DNA of 64,000 nucleotides from Echinarachnius parma (taxonomy: Eukaryota; Echinodermata; Echinoidea; Clypeasteroida; Echinarachniidae), in assembly GCA_037951105.1 (NCBI GenBank), contig JBAMJV010001821.1, positions 62,001 through 126,000 on the forward strand, in the 5' to 3' direction. Positions 14,701-24,080 of this stretch are shown here, piece by piece; within the stretch, counting starts at the first letter, position 1; each line of letters begins with the position of its first letter. The position numbers and the translations under genes are program-made. The notes below the pieces were generated by a model, which ran no database searches, was not told where the DNA came from, and saw nothing but the letters and a program-made list of their open reading frames with translations.

Positions 14701-15649
14701 GGCTCCGAAAAAGAAAAAACAAAAAAAAAGATTTTTTTTCTTTTTTTTTTTCGTTTTCCGTTTCAAATGGTCAATTCCGCGATTTTCCGCGATTTTCCGC
14801 GATCGCAGAAAATCCGTGTCTCTACATATGACAAACTATGTGGTATTATTGTTCTATTTAATACCGTCCGGTAGCGTCGGTCGTAACCTTTATTCATTAA
14901 CAACTGGGTCAAAGTGCTGTCAAACTCGAAGTGACTTCGCCAACACCCCTCGCGCAATCAATGTACACTGCAGCGCATGCCATGCCGCGCGAACAAAATA
15001 TGCACTTGCGCAATGCGATTCTGTACGTAGATATAATATGCACGAACAGTATAGGCGAGGACAGCTGGTGCATTCTTCATGAGACTGTCAGTGTCATGAC
15101 TCATCAACATCGTCATCGACTGTTATTAATTTTATCTGTTTTGTTTTCCGCCAGCCGGACTCCCCGAGTCTGACTCCCAGTCCCATGACTCCGGCACAAA
15201 TTATATGCAACGCATCTGTCTGCCTTGCACCACAAATAAACTGTCTGAATGTTGAATTAATACATGTTACTGTACTACATCATGTTTTATCAACCGGCCT
15301 TCATCTGATTCAGGCTTCAGAAGTTCAGTTCACTGATTGAGTGATTCGATCACTCAACTTAGACTTGGTAACCACACAACACAGATTCCATGCAACCATG
15401 TGAAAATAGTGCAAATTTTGACCGGCATATAAGACAATGTATAATCATACAAACTGCGTTACAATTCTAGCGCACATGCATTTCACAACACATACACATT
15501 CAATTATAGATCAGCTGTAAATATGCGGAAACTGAAAAGAGTCTCTTCGATTCGATCATCAATTTTTTGCGATTCTCACCATTTTGTGTCCTCACTGCAT
15601 CACCAGAGGTTCTTTCGCCACCCACTGTCAGGGCTTTAATCGTCGACAT
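804..15649 (-). CDS. TCP1: T-complex protein 1 subunit alpha (CCT1), complete, 12 exons
   Basis: This gene encodes the alpha subunit of the cytosolic chaperonin CCT/TRiC, an ATP-driven double ring that folds actin, tubulin and other proteins. The 12 exons join in phase into 559 residues, close to the 556 of human CCT1. Family signatures are clear: [11 protein letters not shown] near residue 37, [20 protein letters not shown] near 57, the nucleotide-binding loop GDGTTS at 89-94, and [10 protein letters not shown] near 413. The alignment to CCT1 rather than other CCT subunits rests on stretches such as [15 protein letters not shown] and [19 protein letters not shown]. The start Met follows the family N-terminus. 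Oddities are Val where the Pro of the VPGGG motif is usual, a GGM-repeat C-terminus, and decayed exon copies in several introns. All introns have GT-AG ends. Identity is nearly certain; exon edges were set by hand. Confidence 0.95.
1201..1438. mobile_element. Fold-back MITE with about 29-bp inverted ends
   Basis: The left end CTATAGCAAAACCCGGCACT continues as TGTCGGTAA; the right end is its reverse complement at 1408-1438. The inside is non-coding. It lies in the last TCP1 intron. The superfamily is not assigned. Confidence 0.75.
1482..1830 (-). pseudogene. Decayed copy of TCP1 exon 11, split by a SINE tail
   Basis: Bases 1482-1590 match the 3' half of exon 11 with its donor (CTAGCAACTTACGTTTG, then TGTAGATGTAAAGTG and AAGCCCTCAGTTTTGC). 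Bases about 1790-1830 match the next part (ATACAGAGTCCTTTGCAGC). The segment between holds a SINE 3' tail. The reading frame is lost, so it is a relic and not a usable exon. Confidence 0.55.
1648..1745 (+). mobile_element. SINE/L2-type 3' tail fragment
   Basis: The sequence GGGGTAATAATGTAA, then AAGTGCTTAGAGATG and GCGCTATATAAATCG followed by an ATT run, matches the tail of the SINE at 24431-24794. Only the tail remains. Confidence 0.6.
1873..2015 (-). pseudogene. Decayed copy of TCP1 exon 11
   Basis: It aligns with 2398-2540: CTAGTAACTTATGTTTTGAG at the donor side and CACTGCCAGGGTCTTAGAG near the far end, with scattered changes and small gaps between. It lies about 0.5 kb beyond the true exon. 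Confidence 0.65.
2425..2588 (-). CDS. TCP1: TCP1 exon 11
   Basis: It encodes [20 protein letters not shown] through the Lys before the split Thr codon (residues 433-487), in the equatorial domain. The donor reads AC|GTAAGT. At least three degenerate copies of this exon lie nearby. Confidence 0.93.
2804..3147. mobile_element. Fold-back MITE with CACTGGCTCGGCACTGGC ends
   Basis: The left end starts ATTCATACTTG, then GTCTAGCACTGGCTCGGCAC. The right end is the reverse complement and ends GTAAGTATGAAT. Extra internal copies of the CAGTGCCGAGCCAGTGC word make it a multi-stem palindrome. It lies inside a decayed exon 11 copy region. Confidence 0.75.
3155..3265 (-). pseudogene. Decayed copy of the TCP1 exon 11 acceptor side
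   Basis: GCAAACTCAGCTATGACCAT, then GTTCATTTGAGCTCTGTGTG, matches 2550-2600 (GCAAACTCAGCAATGGCCAG and CTGGAGCTCTGTGTG). Weaker similarity continues leftward through CAGAGTGCTTAACTGC. Confidence 0.6.
3290..3441. mobile_element. Partial TTAA-flanked MITE, family 3
   Basis: The end GGTGGTACCCTTTAAGGG and the inside TAGAATGGTGATGTG and TTTTCCAATTATATG match the complete copy at 34917-35344 in reverse orientation. The other end is missing. Confidence 0.55.
3443..3503 (-). pseudogene. Decayed copy of the 3' end of TCP1 exon 10 with its donor
   Basis: The stretch starts GATACTAACCAGTGATGTTG and matches 3631-3695 with few changes. It stops in a C run of about 16 bases that replaces the gene's CCCCGCCCCC. 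The intron-side bases are copied too, so it arose from genomic DNA, not from mRNA. Confidence 0.75.
3640..3832 (-). CDS. TCP1: TCP1 exon 10
   Basis: It encodes [18 protein letters not shown] to ENLATSL (residues 368-432), including the [10 protein letters not shown] loop. The residue before GGG is Val (codon GTT). The donor is CTG|GTTAGT. Confidence 0.93.
3909..4037 (-). pseudogene. Decayed copy of the 5' part of TCP1 exon 10
   Basis: It aligns with 3710-3840 at high identity, reading [20 protein letters not shown] in place of [20 protein letters not shown], and then diverges. It retains the acceptor-side bases and lies about 70 bp upstream of the true exon. Confidence 0.75.
4093..4226 (-). 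pseudogene. Second decayed copy of the 5' part of TCP1 exon 10
   Basis: It aligns with the same part of exon 10 and with the copy at 3909-4037, sharing GATCTCATCACACTGGTT and CGAACCTTGGGTCTGGAGGG. A 4-base insertion and a missing stretch break the frame. The spacing from the first copy is about 185 bp. Confidence 0.72.
4378..4598. mobile_element. TA-flanked fold-back MITE with about 58-bp inverted ends
   Basis: The left end TACCGTAGAACACCATCGTC continues through AGCACCCCCCAAGCACC to GCTTTTAAAG. The right end is its near-perfect reverse complement, ending CGATGGTGTTCTACGGTA. TA at both ends suggests a Tc1/mariner-type origin, which is inference. Confidence 0.8.
4729..4791 (-). pseudogene. Decayed copy of the donor side of TCP1 exon 9
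   Basis: GGAGGAGTTCATCATCTGAG, then GCATTCCTGTACCACCATGA, resembles 4928-4997 (GGATGAGTTCGTCATCTGAG and GCGTTCCTGTACCACC) with an insertion and a deletion. Confidence 0.6.
4923..5046 (-). CDS. TCP1: TCP1 exon 9
   Basis: It encodes [18 protein letters not shown] to [11 protein letters not shown] (residues 327-368) of the apical domain. Acceptor TTTGCAG and donor GG|GTAAG fit both neighbours. Confidence 0.93.
5284..6051. mobile_element. Non-autonomous piggyBac-type element, about 770 bp
   Basis: TTAA flanks both ends (5280-5283 and 6052-6055). The ends are CCCTATTCTAA and its imperfect inverse TTAAGATAGGG. CCC termini beside a TTAA duplication are the known signature of piggyBac transposons. 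No transposase frame is present. The inside has inner arms near GGTCAATTTGACC and GGGGTCAATTCC. Confidence 0.6.
6116..6291 (-). CDS. TCP1: TCP1 exon 8
   Basis: It encodes [20 protein letters not shown] to LKRIAKATG (residues 268-326), the apical-domain core, which is highly conserved in CCT1. Confidence 0.94.
6735..6982. mobile_element. Fold-back MITE
   Basis: The left end TGGTACGGTGAGCAGCAAAG pairs with the right end TTTTTGCTCGCCGTACCA. The rest is non-coding. Confidence 0.55.
7620..8024. repeat. AT-rich repeats with TTAGCTAATTTGCATA words and a fold-back
   Basis: GCATATATAATTAGCTAATT occurs at about 7629 and 7779 as direct repeats. CCATTTTCGCATATTAATTA near 7942 pairs with the inverse GGCTAATTTATGCGAAAATGG near 8003. 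Similar words occur inside the element at 5284-6051. Confidence 0.5.
8992..9118 (-). CDS. TCP1: TCP1 exon 7
   Basis: It encodes [40 protein letters not shown] and the split Arg codon (residues 226-268). It is too short for a usual ORF scan and was found by family sequence and splice sites. Confidence 0.93.
9325..9628. mobile_element. Fold-back MITE, about 304 bp
   Basis: GGATTCACAAAGGAGGTTTG, then TACAAACC and a GGTTTTAAACC block, is mirrored at the right end (GGTTTAAACC, then GGTTTGTACAAACCTCCTTT and GTAAATTCC). It lies in TCP1 intron 6. Confidence 0.78.
9952..10339 (+). mobile_element. MITE family 1 (AGGGATCTAGTAAC ends), full copy
   Basis: It runs from AAAGGGACTTAGTAACATTG to GATCCCTTTAA. 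The core words GCAATGAGTTAGTGAATATC and CCAGTGGACATATCAGATAA recur in the other copies listed here. This copy is in the orientation called + for the family. Confidence 0.8.
10482..10663 (-). CDS. TCP1: TCP1 exon 6
   Basis: It encodes [18 protein letters not shown] to LNCTVASQ (residues 165-225), including the [14 protein letters not shown] region. Confidence 0.93.
11143..11355. mobile_element. Fold-back MITE with AAAGGCCCGGTCACATAT ends
   Basis: The ends AAAGGCCCGGTCACATATCA and TGATATATGACCGGGCCTTT are inverse, and inner arms (GATAGCGTAAACGGAT against TTTTACGTTATCCGAT) also pair. It lies just downstream (3') of TCP1 exon 5, inside the next intron. Confidence 0.75.
11382..11492 (-). CDS. TCP1: TCP1 exon 5
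   Basis: It encodes [20 protein letters not shown] through TSMSSKLIG (residues 128-165), the segment [13 protein letters not shown] being typical of CCT1. Confidence 0.92.
11715..11895. repeat. (CAT)n-rich microsatellite in TCP1 intron 4
   Basis: Imperfect CAT triplets run between exons 4 and 5, ending within 20 bp of the exon 4 donor. A TTTGATTTGATTTGATTT run near 11528 may be a LINE 3' end. Confidence 0.7.
11909..12006 (-). CDS. TCP1: TCP1 exon 4
   Basis: It encodes [20 protein letters not shown] to the split Lys after YRLAC (residues 96-128). Confidence 0.92.
12559..12687 (-). CDS. TCP1: TCP1 exon 3
   Basis: It encodes [20 protein letters not shown] to [10 protein letters not shown] (residues 53-95), with the nucleotide-binding loop. 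Two degenerate copies of its 5' part lie in intron 2. Confidence 0.94.
12805..13015 (-). pseudogene. Two decayed copies of the TCP1 exon 3 acceptor side
   Basis: Bases about 12826-12885 (GGTTGCTCTATCATTTATTA, CAATCACATC) and about 12972-13015 (AGCTTCAATCAGAATGGTAG, CTCCACCATTTGT) both resemble 12645-12690 (AGCTTCAGAATTGTGGCTCC, ATCATTCGTTACTG, TCACATCC). Each is short and diverged. Confidence 0.5.
13118..13203 (-). CDS. TCP1: TCP1 exon 2
   Basis: It encodes [20 protein letters not shown] to LVDDVG (residues 24-52), the first TCP-1 family signature. Confidence 0.94.
13396..13555. mobile_element. Fold-back element in TCP1 intron 1
   Basis: GGCATCCTCTACCAACAAGT, GCCCATGACTCG and GCATGACTAAAA on the left pair with TTTTAGTCATGAATGCCAAG and GTGGGCAC on the right. 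The outer limits may reach about 13313 and 13675. Confidence 0.6.
14317..14831. mobile_element. Fold-back element rich in TTTTCCG words
   Basis: ACATATGTAGGGACACTGAT with TTTCCG at the left pairs with CGGA-poor inverse ends GAAAATCCGTGTCTCTACAT at the right. Between lie many CCGTTTC and TTCCGCGATT repeats and a piece with CCGACCGTCACCATCGGG, possibly a nested insertion. Confidence 0.6.
15580..15649 (-). CDS. TCP1: TCP1 exon 1 with start codon
   Basis: It encodes [20 protein letters not shown] plus TQN and one base of a split Val codon. The donor is G|GTGAGA. The length before the MAAAS block matches the family, which fixes this Met. Confidence 0.9.
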
Positions 15650-16719
15650 GGTGATTTATTTCTAGTTTAAGCTATTTTTGAGATGTAGTGGATAATTATG
15701 CAGTCACTGACGGTCAATGATCTCGAAACTTCGAAAAGGATTCGCGAGCATGCATGTGAGATTTCAGTACAAACCGGTGTTGAACGTAATTGGCGCACTA
15801 CTAGGATGTGGTCACGTCATGAATATGCATGAGCTGAAATGTCATGCGCTGAGCTGAGCTGCACTGAGTCACAGTGGAGTTTATTTTTGTTCTCTCTTGT
15901 TCGCTGTACCCATAGAGTAACTCTGTACCTACAGTAGTACCTCAATGTTTATACTATTTTAATGCTAACATAAAATCATGTAATATATGGTTGTATTTTC
16001 ACGCCTATCGAAATATTGTGATATTTTTGCATGTTTTTCTTTTGCATACCAATTTGAATATGTTAGCAAACTGGCCTGAAAAAGAAAAGAAAAAACACAC
16101 AAAAGAAAAAGAAAAAGGGAGCAATGAGAAATGCATAAACATTTTTAGATTGTATAATTTGTAACGGACACAAATTCATGAACTTAAAATTATGGTGTGT
16201 AGATACGCCCTGCGCCCTACATGAGATCAAAAATGATTTTTTACCGATTTGGTTGATCAATAGATTATGAGGCCTTTTATGTTATTTGATGGCAAATATT
16301 GAAATCAATGTATCATTACACTAGAACTTCATCGTTGTGTTTAGTATTTTATGAGAATTAGTTTGTATAGTATTACTAGAAGTAAGGTTGTAATAATACG
16401 ACATGTAGAGTGCAAGCGTAATATTGGTCATGCATTATGCATTTAAATCATGCATTATTCATTAGCTAACTCTAGCAGCGCTCCAACAAGACATTCGCAT
16501 GCATGACTAGACTCGGCTTAGTAGCGAAGACAACCGATCGATTCGGCCTTCTCTGATAATGCTATCTCGCCACGAAGGTCTCGCGTGAAAAAAACATATT
16601 TCGATCAGCAAGCGAATGAATAAGTGAGCGAATCAGTTGGAGACGAGGTGATTAGCTACCTTCGTTCATGGTAACGAATGCAAGGATATCATGAATATTC
16701 ATGAGAGAGATTTATATCG
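15650..16719. other. Upstream flank of TCP1, no gene seen
   Basis: Apart from the candidate promoter sites, I see AT-rich unique-looking sequence with a few ATGCAT words (16429-16470) and no gene. Confidence 0.5.
15725..15819. promoter_or_regulatory. Possible TCP1 promoter sites: HSE-like and CRE-like
   Basis: GAAACTTC at 15725-15732 fits two inverted heat-shock-element units about 76 bp upstream of the start codon. TCACGTCA at 15812-15819 is CRE-like. Heat-shock factor is known to act on CCT subunit genes in mammals. The transcription start is not known here, so these are candidates only. Confidence 0.3.
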
Positions 16720-16989
16720 AGTTTTGGTGGTGGTGGTGGTGGTGGTAGTGGTGGTAGTATTGGTAGTGGTAGTGGTAGTGGTGGTGGTAGTGGTAGTGGT
16801 AGTGGTAGTGGTAGTGGTAGTGGTAGTGGTGGTGGTAGTGGTAGTGGTAGTGGTAGTGGTGGTGGTAGTGGTAGTGGTAGTGGTAGTGGTAGTGGTAGTG
16901 GTAGTGGTAGTGGTAGTGGTAGTGGTAGTGGTAGTGGTAGTGGTAGTGGTAGTGGTAGTGGTAGTGGTAGTGGTAGTGGTAGTGGTAGT
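16720..16989 (+). repeat. (GGTAGT)n array, about 270 bp
   Basis: GGTAGT and GGTGGT hexamers run almost without interruption and end in GGTAGTAGGCC. Any long Val frame here is a repeat artefact. Confidence 0.97.
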
Positions 16990-18165
16990 AGGCCTAGTAA
17001 TATTACTATTCTATTTTATTTCCTTTTGTATGTAATTTATTTATTTATTTATGTATTATTTATTTGATAGGGATGAGGAAGGAGGTGATAACCTCCATTC
17101 GTATGTACTTTGTGCTACTGCTGGCTAATTAGTTAAACACACGGAATTTATTCCGTGGTTAAACACGCCTTTATAATTAATTAACTTGATATTAAAGCGA
17201 AAGTCCATTAGTGTTCAGATTTTACCTGGCAATGCAGTTACGCTCTGTTGGAAAGGAGAAGGTGAAAAGTGGAACACAATTTACAGGGTGTATCATACAA
17301 ATTCATACGACTTCACCGTAAATGTGTAACAGTGTCAATGATTTTTGTTTTCAATGATATCTCTTTCGCCTTTCTGGTACAGCATTATGACTTATATAAG
17401 TCGCGAGGGAAAGAAACGTTATTGTCAAAGTGAATTTGAGCGGCTAAAACTTGTTTGTTGTCAATTAATTGTTAGTATATAATTGTATGACATTATCATG
17501 CTTGATTAGTAGGCATACATCATAACGTTTTTTTATTATTTAGGAGCCTGTTTTATTCGAATAGCAGCTATCGACACAAGATGGCGCTGTATGTAGACAC
17601 CATTGAGAGGTGTATTTCAATGGCAGACACCCATCTGATTCTGCCCTGTTTCTACAAAATTTTAAACGTGACCCTGAAATATGCATTCATGCGATAGGCT
17701 TTCAAAAACATTTCGTGTATTTTTACGAATGCGCATGTTTATTATAATGTCTTTTTATATGGTGAAAACACGAATACGACTCAACATATGCTTTCAATAT
17801 AAAAGTGATCGACTGCTTTTAAGTTTCTCACTGTTTGTAGCCTCCCATTTCGATATTCGTTAGTATTGTTTTTTTAATTTTTATTATTGTTCCATGCAAT
17901 CAAATTTGCTTTTTTTATGATTTAAATTGACATAATAGAAATTTTTAAAATAGACTGAAGGTAACTGAACTAAAACAGCAAACTTTATAATTTCAAAATA
18001 ATACTGGTCACATGTTATCAAACTCTCTGCATGTTTTGGACAGTGAAGCGATTGTGTTTTGTACAAAATATGCCACAATTCGTCCTGCCCAATTCCTATT
18101 CCCTAGTCGCCCCCAAAAATACAAAAAACAACAGCATACACTATGGTGCAGAAATTTTGAACAAT

Positions 18166-18682
<517 letters not shown>

Positions 18683-18824
18683 TTGATTTTGATTGGAAAT
18701 TAATGAAAGCCGTGCCTCTTCCTCCTCTTCCTCTTCCTACCCCCCCCCCCCCTTCCTCCAAAATATCACCGGCAAGTAAACATATATACATGAAATGAAT
18801 AGCGTACTTTAAATGACAATTATT

Positions 18825-19276
18825 ATAGGTTTTCTCGGCCAATTTCGTAAGCTTCTCATTCGTTTTGATAAACGTGTCATTCAATTTCGCGAAACTGAGC
18901 TGAAGGCTTGCAATTGTGGTTCAAAATTGCATTTTGTTCATACGATTTAGCTCTTCGGTCAAGTGATTTACCACTTTTAGCATTCAATTTAAAGAACACG
19001 CTATTTGCATTCAATTTCGCCAACGGCTTTCACGGAAGGTGGTATTACGTAATCACAAATTCTCTCGCTTTAAATTGAATGACAATTTTACGAAATAGAA
19101 ACACGTTTTAAATCGAATGCAAATAAAATGTTTTCGAATGATCGTTTTATGAATTCGAATGCTAAAAAACGAATTTGAACTGCAAATTACAGCTGCGGTG
19201 ACAAAATCGGCGAAATTGAATGCACACAAAATGAATTCGTGTGGCCAACTTACGAAATTGACCGAGAAATCCTATA
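18825..19276. mobile_element. Fold-back MITE with ATAGGTTTTCTCGGCCAATT ends
   Basis: The left end pairs with AATTGACCGAGAAATCCTAT at the right. The inside repeats GAATGC and AATTGAATG words many times in both directions. Confidence 0.75.
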
Positions 19277-20014
19277 TTATTATTACTATTATTATTTAAT
19301 GAAAGAAATATAACGATGGGATTATCTGTTTTCCAATAAAATCTTATTCACCAATAATAAAAAGTATGGCCTGGTTCGACAATTATGTGCCAAAATCATT
19401 AATTTGTAATGTTCCAAATTTGTACAAAATGGCAAAGGTGATGGTTAGAAAGGCGAATAAGATATCAGTGAAGAAACGAAAAACAAATAATTGTCACTGT
19501 TACACATTTTATTTTGATGTACGTGATAGATGGGCAAAATTGTATTTTTTAATGAAACACCCTGTAATTCCTTTTCCACTTTTAACCTTCCCCTTTACAT
19601 CAGAGCGTAACTGCATTGCCAGGTAAATCTGAAAACTAATGGACTTTCACTTATCAAGTTAATTAATTATAAAAACGGCGTGTTTAACCACGGAATTAAT
19701 TCCGTGTACTTAACTGATGATCCCGCACAATTATAAGGGCAGATGAATAAAGGTTATCACCCCCTATTCACCCTCCCTACCGAATAAATAATAAATAAAC
19801 ACAATAATTAAATTAATACTATCGAATACTACTACTACTATCATGGATAGTACTACTGTTTCGCATGGTCGATTCTACACCCTACACAATGTGCAGTTCA
19901 AGGTTTTCCACCTTGATTATAAATGATAAATCTAGGGATGAAAGCAACCAATATTAATATTTTGCGTAAGCCATGCAATTATTGCAAGCAGCACCAGATT
20001 TTGATTGACACATT

Positions 20015-20464
20015 TTAAAGGGATCTTGTAACTTTGTTGACCTCACATGTGCTAAAAGTGATGAATGAATTTGCGTACGTCCTGCACTGTACTACATCCA
20101 GATCCAGATCCAGATCCAGAATGGTTGTACATTGAGGATTGTTGTGGTATGATAATTATGCTCACTGAGCAATGTGTGGAAGTGTCACGTTGAATGGAAT
20201 GGCCAAGTACATGAACACAAATGCAAAGTGATAATATTCGCTAAACCCGTTGCACTGATTTTGTACACAGTTATAACTTTCCAGTGGATAATAAGAACAT
20301 CATAGCACTTCAATCGTAAGCATCTTTTTAATGAAATCGAAATTCAACAAACCGAATTCGGTTTCATGCTTCTGTTGGTAATACGAATACAACAAGGTAT
20401 GAATAAATCACTGAAGTTCTAAGTAAAATGTGTTGATTTGAACAATGTTACTAGATCCCTTTAA
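20015..20464 (-). mobile_element. MITE family 1, full copy, reversed
   Basis: It runs from TTAAAGGGATCTTGTAACTT to AACAATGTTACTAGATCCCT plus TTAA. It has a short (AGATCC)n insert near 20100 (CCAGATCCAGATCCAG). Confidence 0.78.
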
Positions 20465-21892
20465 TGGTACGTATCGTATCAGTAAAACACGTTATAGAAT
20501 CGATTACAATTAAAAGTTAGTCTGACTCACACGCATACGAAATAAATAATAATATTTTTGTATTAAAAAAGTGCAATACTACAAAAAATAAGACAACATA
20601 TCCCAACAAGAAGGTACCCCCTCCCCCGGTTTTAAAAGTTTTATCTGCGGCACAGATCGGAGCAAGACCCGTGTTATAACTATGGGAGATATTGTTTTAA
20701 CCATGTTAACGGGTCCGTATATTGGGTGAAAAGGGGGTCGAAAAGTAGCATTTCATTTAGTGTAGACGCTGTGTGGACAATTACGTAACAATATTGTGTA
20801 AAGAGGGGGCCGTATACCTGTTTGCTTCACTAGCCATTCGTGAATACTCATAATCGATTGGTATCATTTCTATTCAAGGAGGTATTATTTTATCGGGAGC
20901 CTCGCGGGTCCATAGTAGATTAATACTGCACACCATGTAGATCATTCTTTAGTGAACCAAACAAATGCATAACGAACGCGAGAAGTATTGCAAGTTATTC
21001 TGAATCATCGGTAATTAATCTACTTGAACATTGGGCATTATACTATCATCTTATTGAATGGGGGAAATAATGATAGAACCTAACAGTTATAGTTTGACAT
21101 TCAGTATTGACAAATATGAAAATGTTTCCATGAGGTAACAAAACATTATCCAGTAATGTAACGGGAGGAGAGATGGGTGGGCCGGGTGGGGATGAGATGT
21201 TATGATTATTTCATATCAAAATACATTATTTTGTTGGCTCGCTTGATGTGTGTGGAGGGGGGGGGGGGGGGGGGGGCGGGGGGAGGGGGAGGGGGGGGGG
21301 GCTAGGTTGTATTGGTTCGTTATAATACTAGTAACCAATTTCTGACTATTTTAGTCATTGTACTACAGTAACCCGTGTATTTGTTTGTTTGCAGTTGACT
21401 TAATATTATTACACACAATCATGTCTACACACCATAGATCATTCCTTATCATTTGTTTTTTAGGGGTCCTGTTCATCCCAAAATGTGTTCCCCTTTTTTA
21501 GATAATTTGTTCTTTGGTATTTGAGTTGCAGTGAACCGTAATTGATTGGCCTTCCGAAGCTCCTTTCAAACTCTAATGGGCTATTGTTCACATCTGCATT
21601 TTATATTTAAATTGCCTAAAATAAACAGAAATTTAACTTGGGGGGGGGAGGGGGGCGGGGTTGTTTTATGCTTTGTAGCAATTCCACATAAAGTTATCAT
21701 CGTAATTATACCAACGGAACAACACATTCATGACAAACCGCACGTTAAAACTTGTAAAACAATTGTATAAGTTTGTTAACTTGCATCTCATTTATGTATG
21801 TACATGAACACTTTAATTTACAGATAAGACAATTGTTATTTCTTTTATATATAGGCCTGAGCATCAATTAGAAATCACCTTTTACCCACCAT
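20465..21892. other. Intergenic DNA, no gene seen
   Basis: No conserved coding sequence is evident. A G-rich run of about 45 bases lies at 21257-21301 and a shorter one at 21640-21660; their exact lengths may be unreliable. Confidence 0.5.
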
Positions 21893-22517
21893 CCTACCGA
21901 AAAGAACACAGTGTGAACACAATGTGTCTCATTGTGTGAACCACGGTGTGAACACACTGTGTGGGCCATGTGTTTAGAGTGTAAAGCCCAACGCACACAG
22001 AGCCGACTCGACCCGATCCGACTGGCTTTCAGTCGGATCGGCTCAGTATATATGCGTTGCCTCAGGAATCCGGTTTTGCCAGTCGGGGGCCTGCCGGAGG
22101 TCACTCGAGGCCGATTCAAAATGTTGATTCGGCTCCGACTGAGCGAAGCCGTCTAGACTGACTGAAAACCAGTCGGATCGGATCGAGTCGGCTATGTGTA
22201 CGTTGGGCTTTAACGTTTGAGAGTTTTTATCAGTGTCAAGACTCATCACACTTTGAACAAAGAGTGAACTAACTGTAATGGAGCATACGCTCACAGTGTG
22301 TAAAATAATGTGCTCTCACTGTGTATCACAGTGTGTTCATAGCGTGCTGACAGTGTGTTCACATTGTACTGACAGTCCGTTCACAGTGTAGTTACATGAT
22401 TACTTAGTGTGAACACTGAGTGTCTACACCATGTGTCGCACTTATTATGGTCCACGGTGTTTCCACACAATTTTTGTTTTATTACAGTCTGGTTCACATT
22501 GTGTTCTATCCGGTAGG
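21893..22517. mobile_element. Fold-back element filled with CACAGTGTG repeats
   Basis: The ends CCTACCGAAAAGAACACAG and CATTGTGTTCTATCCGGTAGG are imperfect inverse copies. The inside is a string of degenerate words such as CACAGTGTGAACACA and ACAGTGTGTTCACA in both orientations. The palindromic MITE at 21985-22209 sits within it. Confidence 0.7.
21985..22209. mobile_element. Palindromic MITE, copy 1 (nested)
   Basis: The ends AGCCCAACGCACACAGAGCC and the inverse of GGCTATGTGTACGTTGGGCT bound an inside of nested CCGACTCG and CAGTCGGATCGG palindromes. It is more diverged at its tips than the other three copies. Confidence 0.85.
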
Positions 22518-22975
22518 GCGATCAAAGTTTACTTCTCTCTTTTATATCAATATAAATTAATGCTTATTATTACTAGTACATTGCCGCTTCTCAAATATCC
22601 AGGTCATGATATTATGATTGTATTATGTACAAAGCGTTCCGTATTTTGTGTGTGCGCGAATAAACGCAAACTCTTTAGCAACAATACAAATATAACTACA
22701 AAATTGCGTGGCATATTGACAATATTAAAATAAATATGATATTTACGATATATATAATTGCCTAGATGAATGAAAATGAACACACTATAATGACATACAT
22801 GTATATAAGTTGTCTTTTAAAAGCAGACAAAACACACATAAATAATGAACTAAACACTTGCTGAAAGCTCATGGCATCCGTGTGCTGCATTTTCATATTG
22901 CATATTCACATAAAAAAAGTGAATCAAAATAGAATCGTCTTAACGAGTGAAAAATAAACATCTAAGCTAGTATAA
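22518..22975. other. Intergenic DNA, no gene seen
   Basis: This is AT-rich sequence with no recognised gene or repeat. Confidence 0.5.
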
Positions 22976-23187
22976 TGCCCGGCGCAGACAGAGCCGACTC
23001 GACTGGTTGTCATTCCGATCGGCTCAGTTTTCAGTGCCTCGCGACACACATTTTGCCAGTCGAGAGACAGTCGGATGCCAGTTGGGGCCAATTCAACGCG
23101 ATAAATCTGCTCCGACCGACCGGGCCCAACTCTAGCCTGATTTAAACCAGTCGGATCGGGTCGAGTCGGCTCTGTCTGCGCCGGGCT
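22976..23187. mobile_element. Palindromic MITE, copy 2
   Basis: The left arm GCCCGGCGCAGACAGAGCCG plus ACTCGAC and the right arm form a perfect 27-bp inverted repeat. TAA precedes it and TTA follows. Confidence 0.9.
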
Positions 23188-23304
23188 TTAGGTACACTTT
23201 CAATTTTACTAGCGGACACAATTACACAGAAACATTAACACTTGCGGAATTAGAATTAAAGTGCGTTGCTTTTTGTAATAGCAGAATAAATGCATTTTCT
23301 TTCC

Positions 23305-23632
23305 AGATTTAATTAATATATTTATTTATTAATTATTTATTTATTTATTCAAATCTATTTATACAGGATAGCCAGATCAGCAAGGATGCTGTTTTTCGTC
23401 AGGGTCCTGATATAACATCATACAATACAAATAATACAATAATACATTAATATGATAGACATAATAAATATAAAAATATGTACAAATAGCATATGACCAG
23501 CAGATTCAAGATATACTTTTCAATAATTTTGGACAAAATTATATTTAAAATAACTTCAATTTATTTCAAATTATAAAAACACAATTAGGTTTCTATATAC
23601 ATATACAATATAAATATACTTACTTTTCACAA

Positions 23633-23663
<31 letters not shown>

Positions 23664-24080
23664 CTAAAATAGTTTCAGATCTAGTGTGATCGTTGATCCA
23701 TCTATATAATATACAAAATTAAAATGACTTTCTTTAAAACATACAGTATGTTTAAGGAAATTAAATGCACTAGTTATTATACAAGTGTACCTAATTCTAC
23801 ATTACCTAAAGTGGCAACGTTGTATGTGTAAGATACTTGAGAAATACACATTATAATGATAATAAATACAACGATAATTGATTATAATAATAACACTAAT
23901 ACTAATAATAATAATAATAATATTAGGAAAAATTATAATAATTGTTATAACAATTATGATGATACTACTACTATATACTACTATACTAACAATAATAATA
24001 CAAGTTGTGATAATAAGAATTATTATAATAACACTAAGAATGATAATAGTATAAATAATACAAATAATAAGAATCCCAAA
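23305..24080. repeat. LINE-tail-like sequence, then (AAT)n-rich DNA
   Basis: TTATTTATTCAAATCTATTT, then ACAGGATAGCCAGATCAGCA and GTCAGGGTCCTGATA near 23340-23415 resembles the inverse 3' end of a LINE; a similar piece is near 39300-39390. From 23860 to 24080 the sequence is imperfect AAT/ACT triplets with no credible gene. Confidence 0.4.

Noticed and set aside
14504-15173. Overlapping open frames of 80-192 residues
   Set aside because: They cross a fold-back element and T runs, have no family similarity and lie in a TCP1 intron.
21257-21301. G-quadruplex regulatory site
   Set aside because: G runs recur at many repeat edges in the window and lengths are unreliable; no gene is near.
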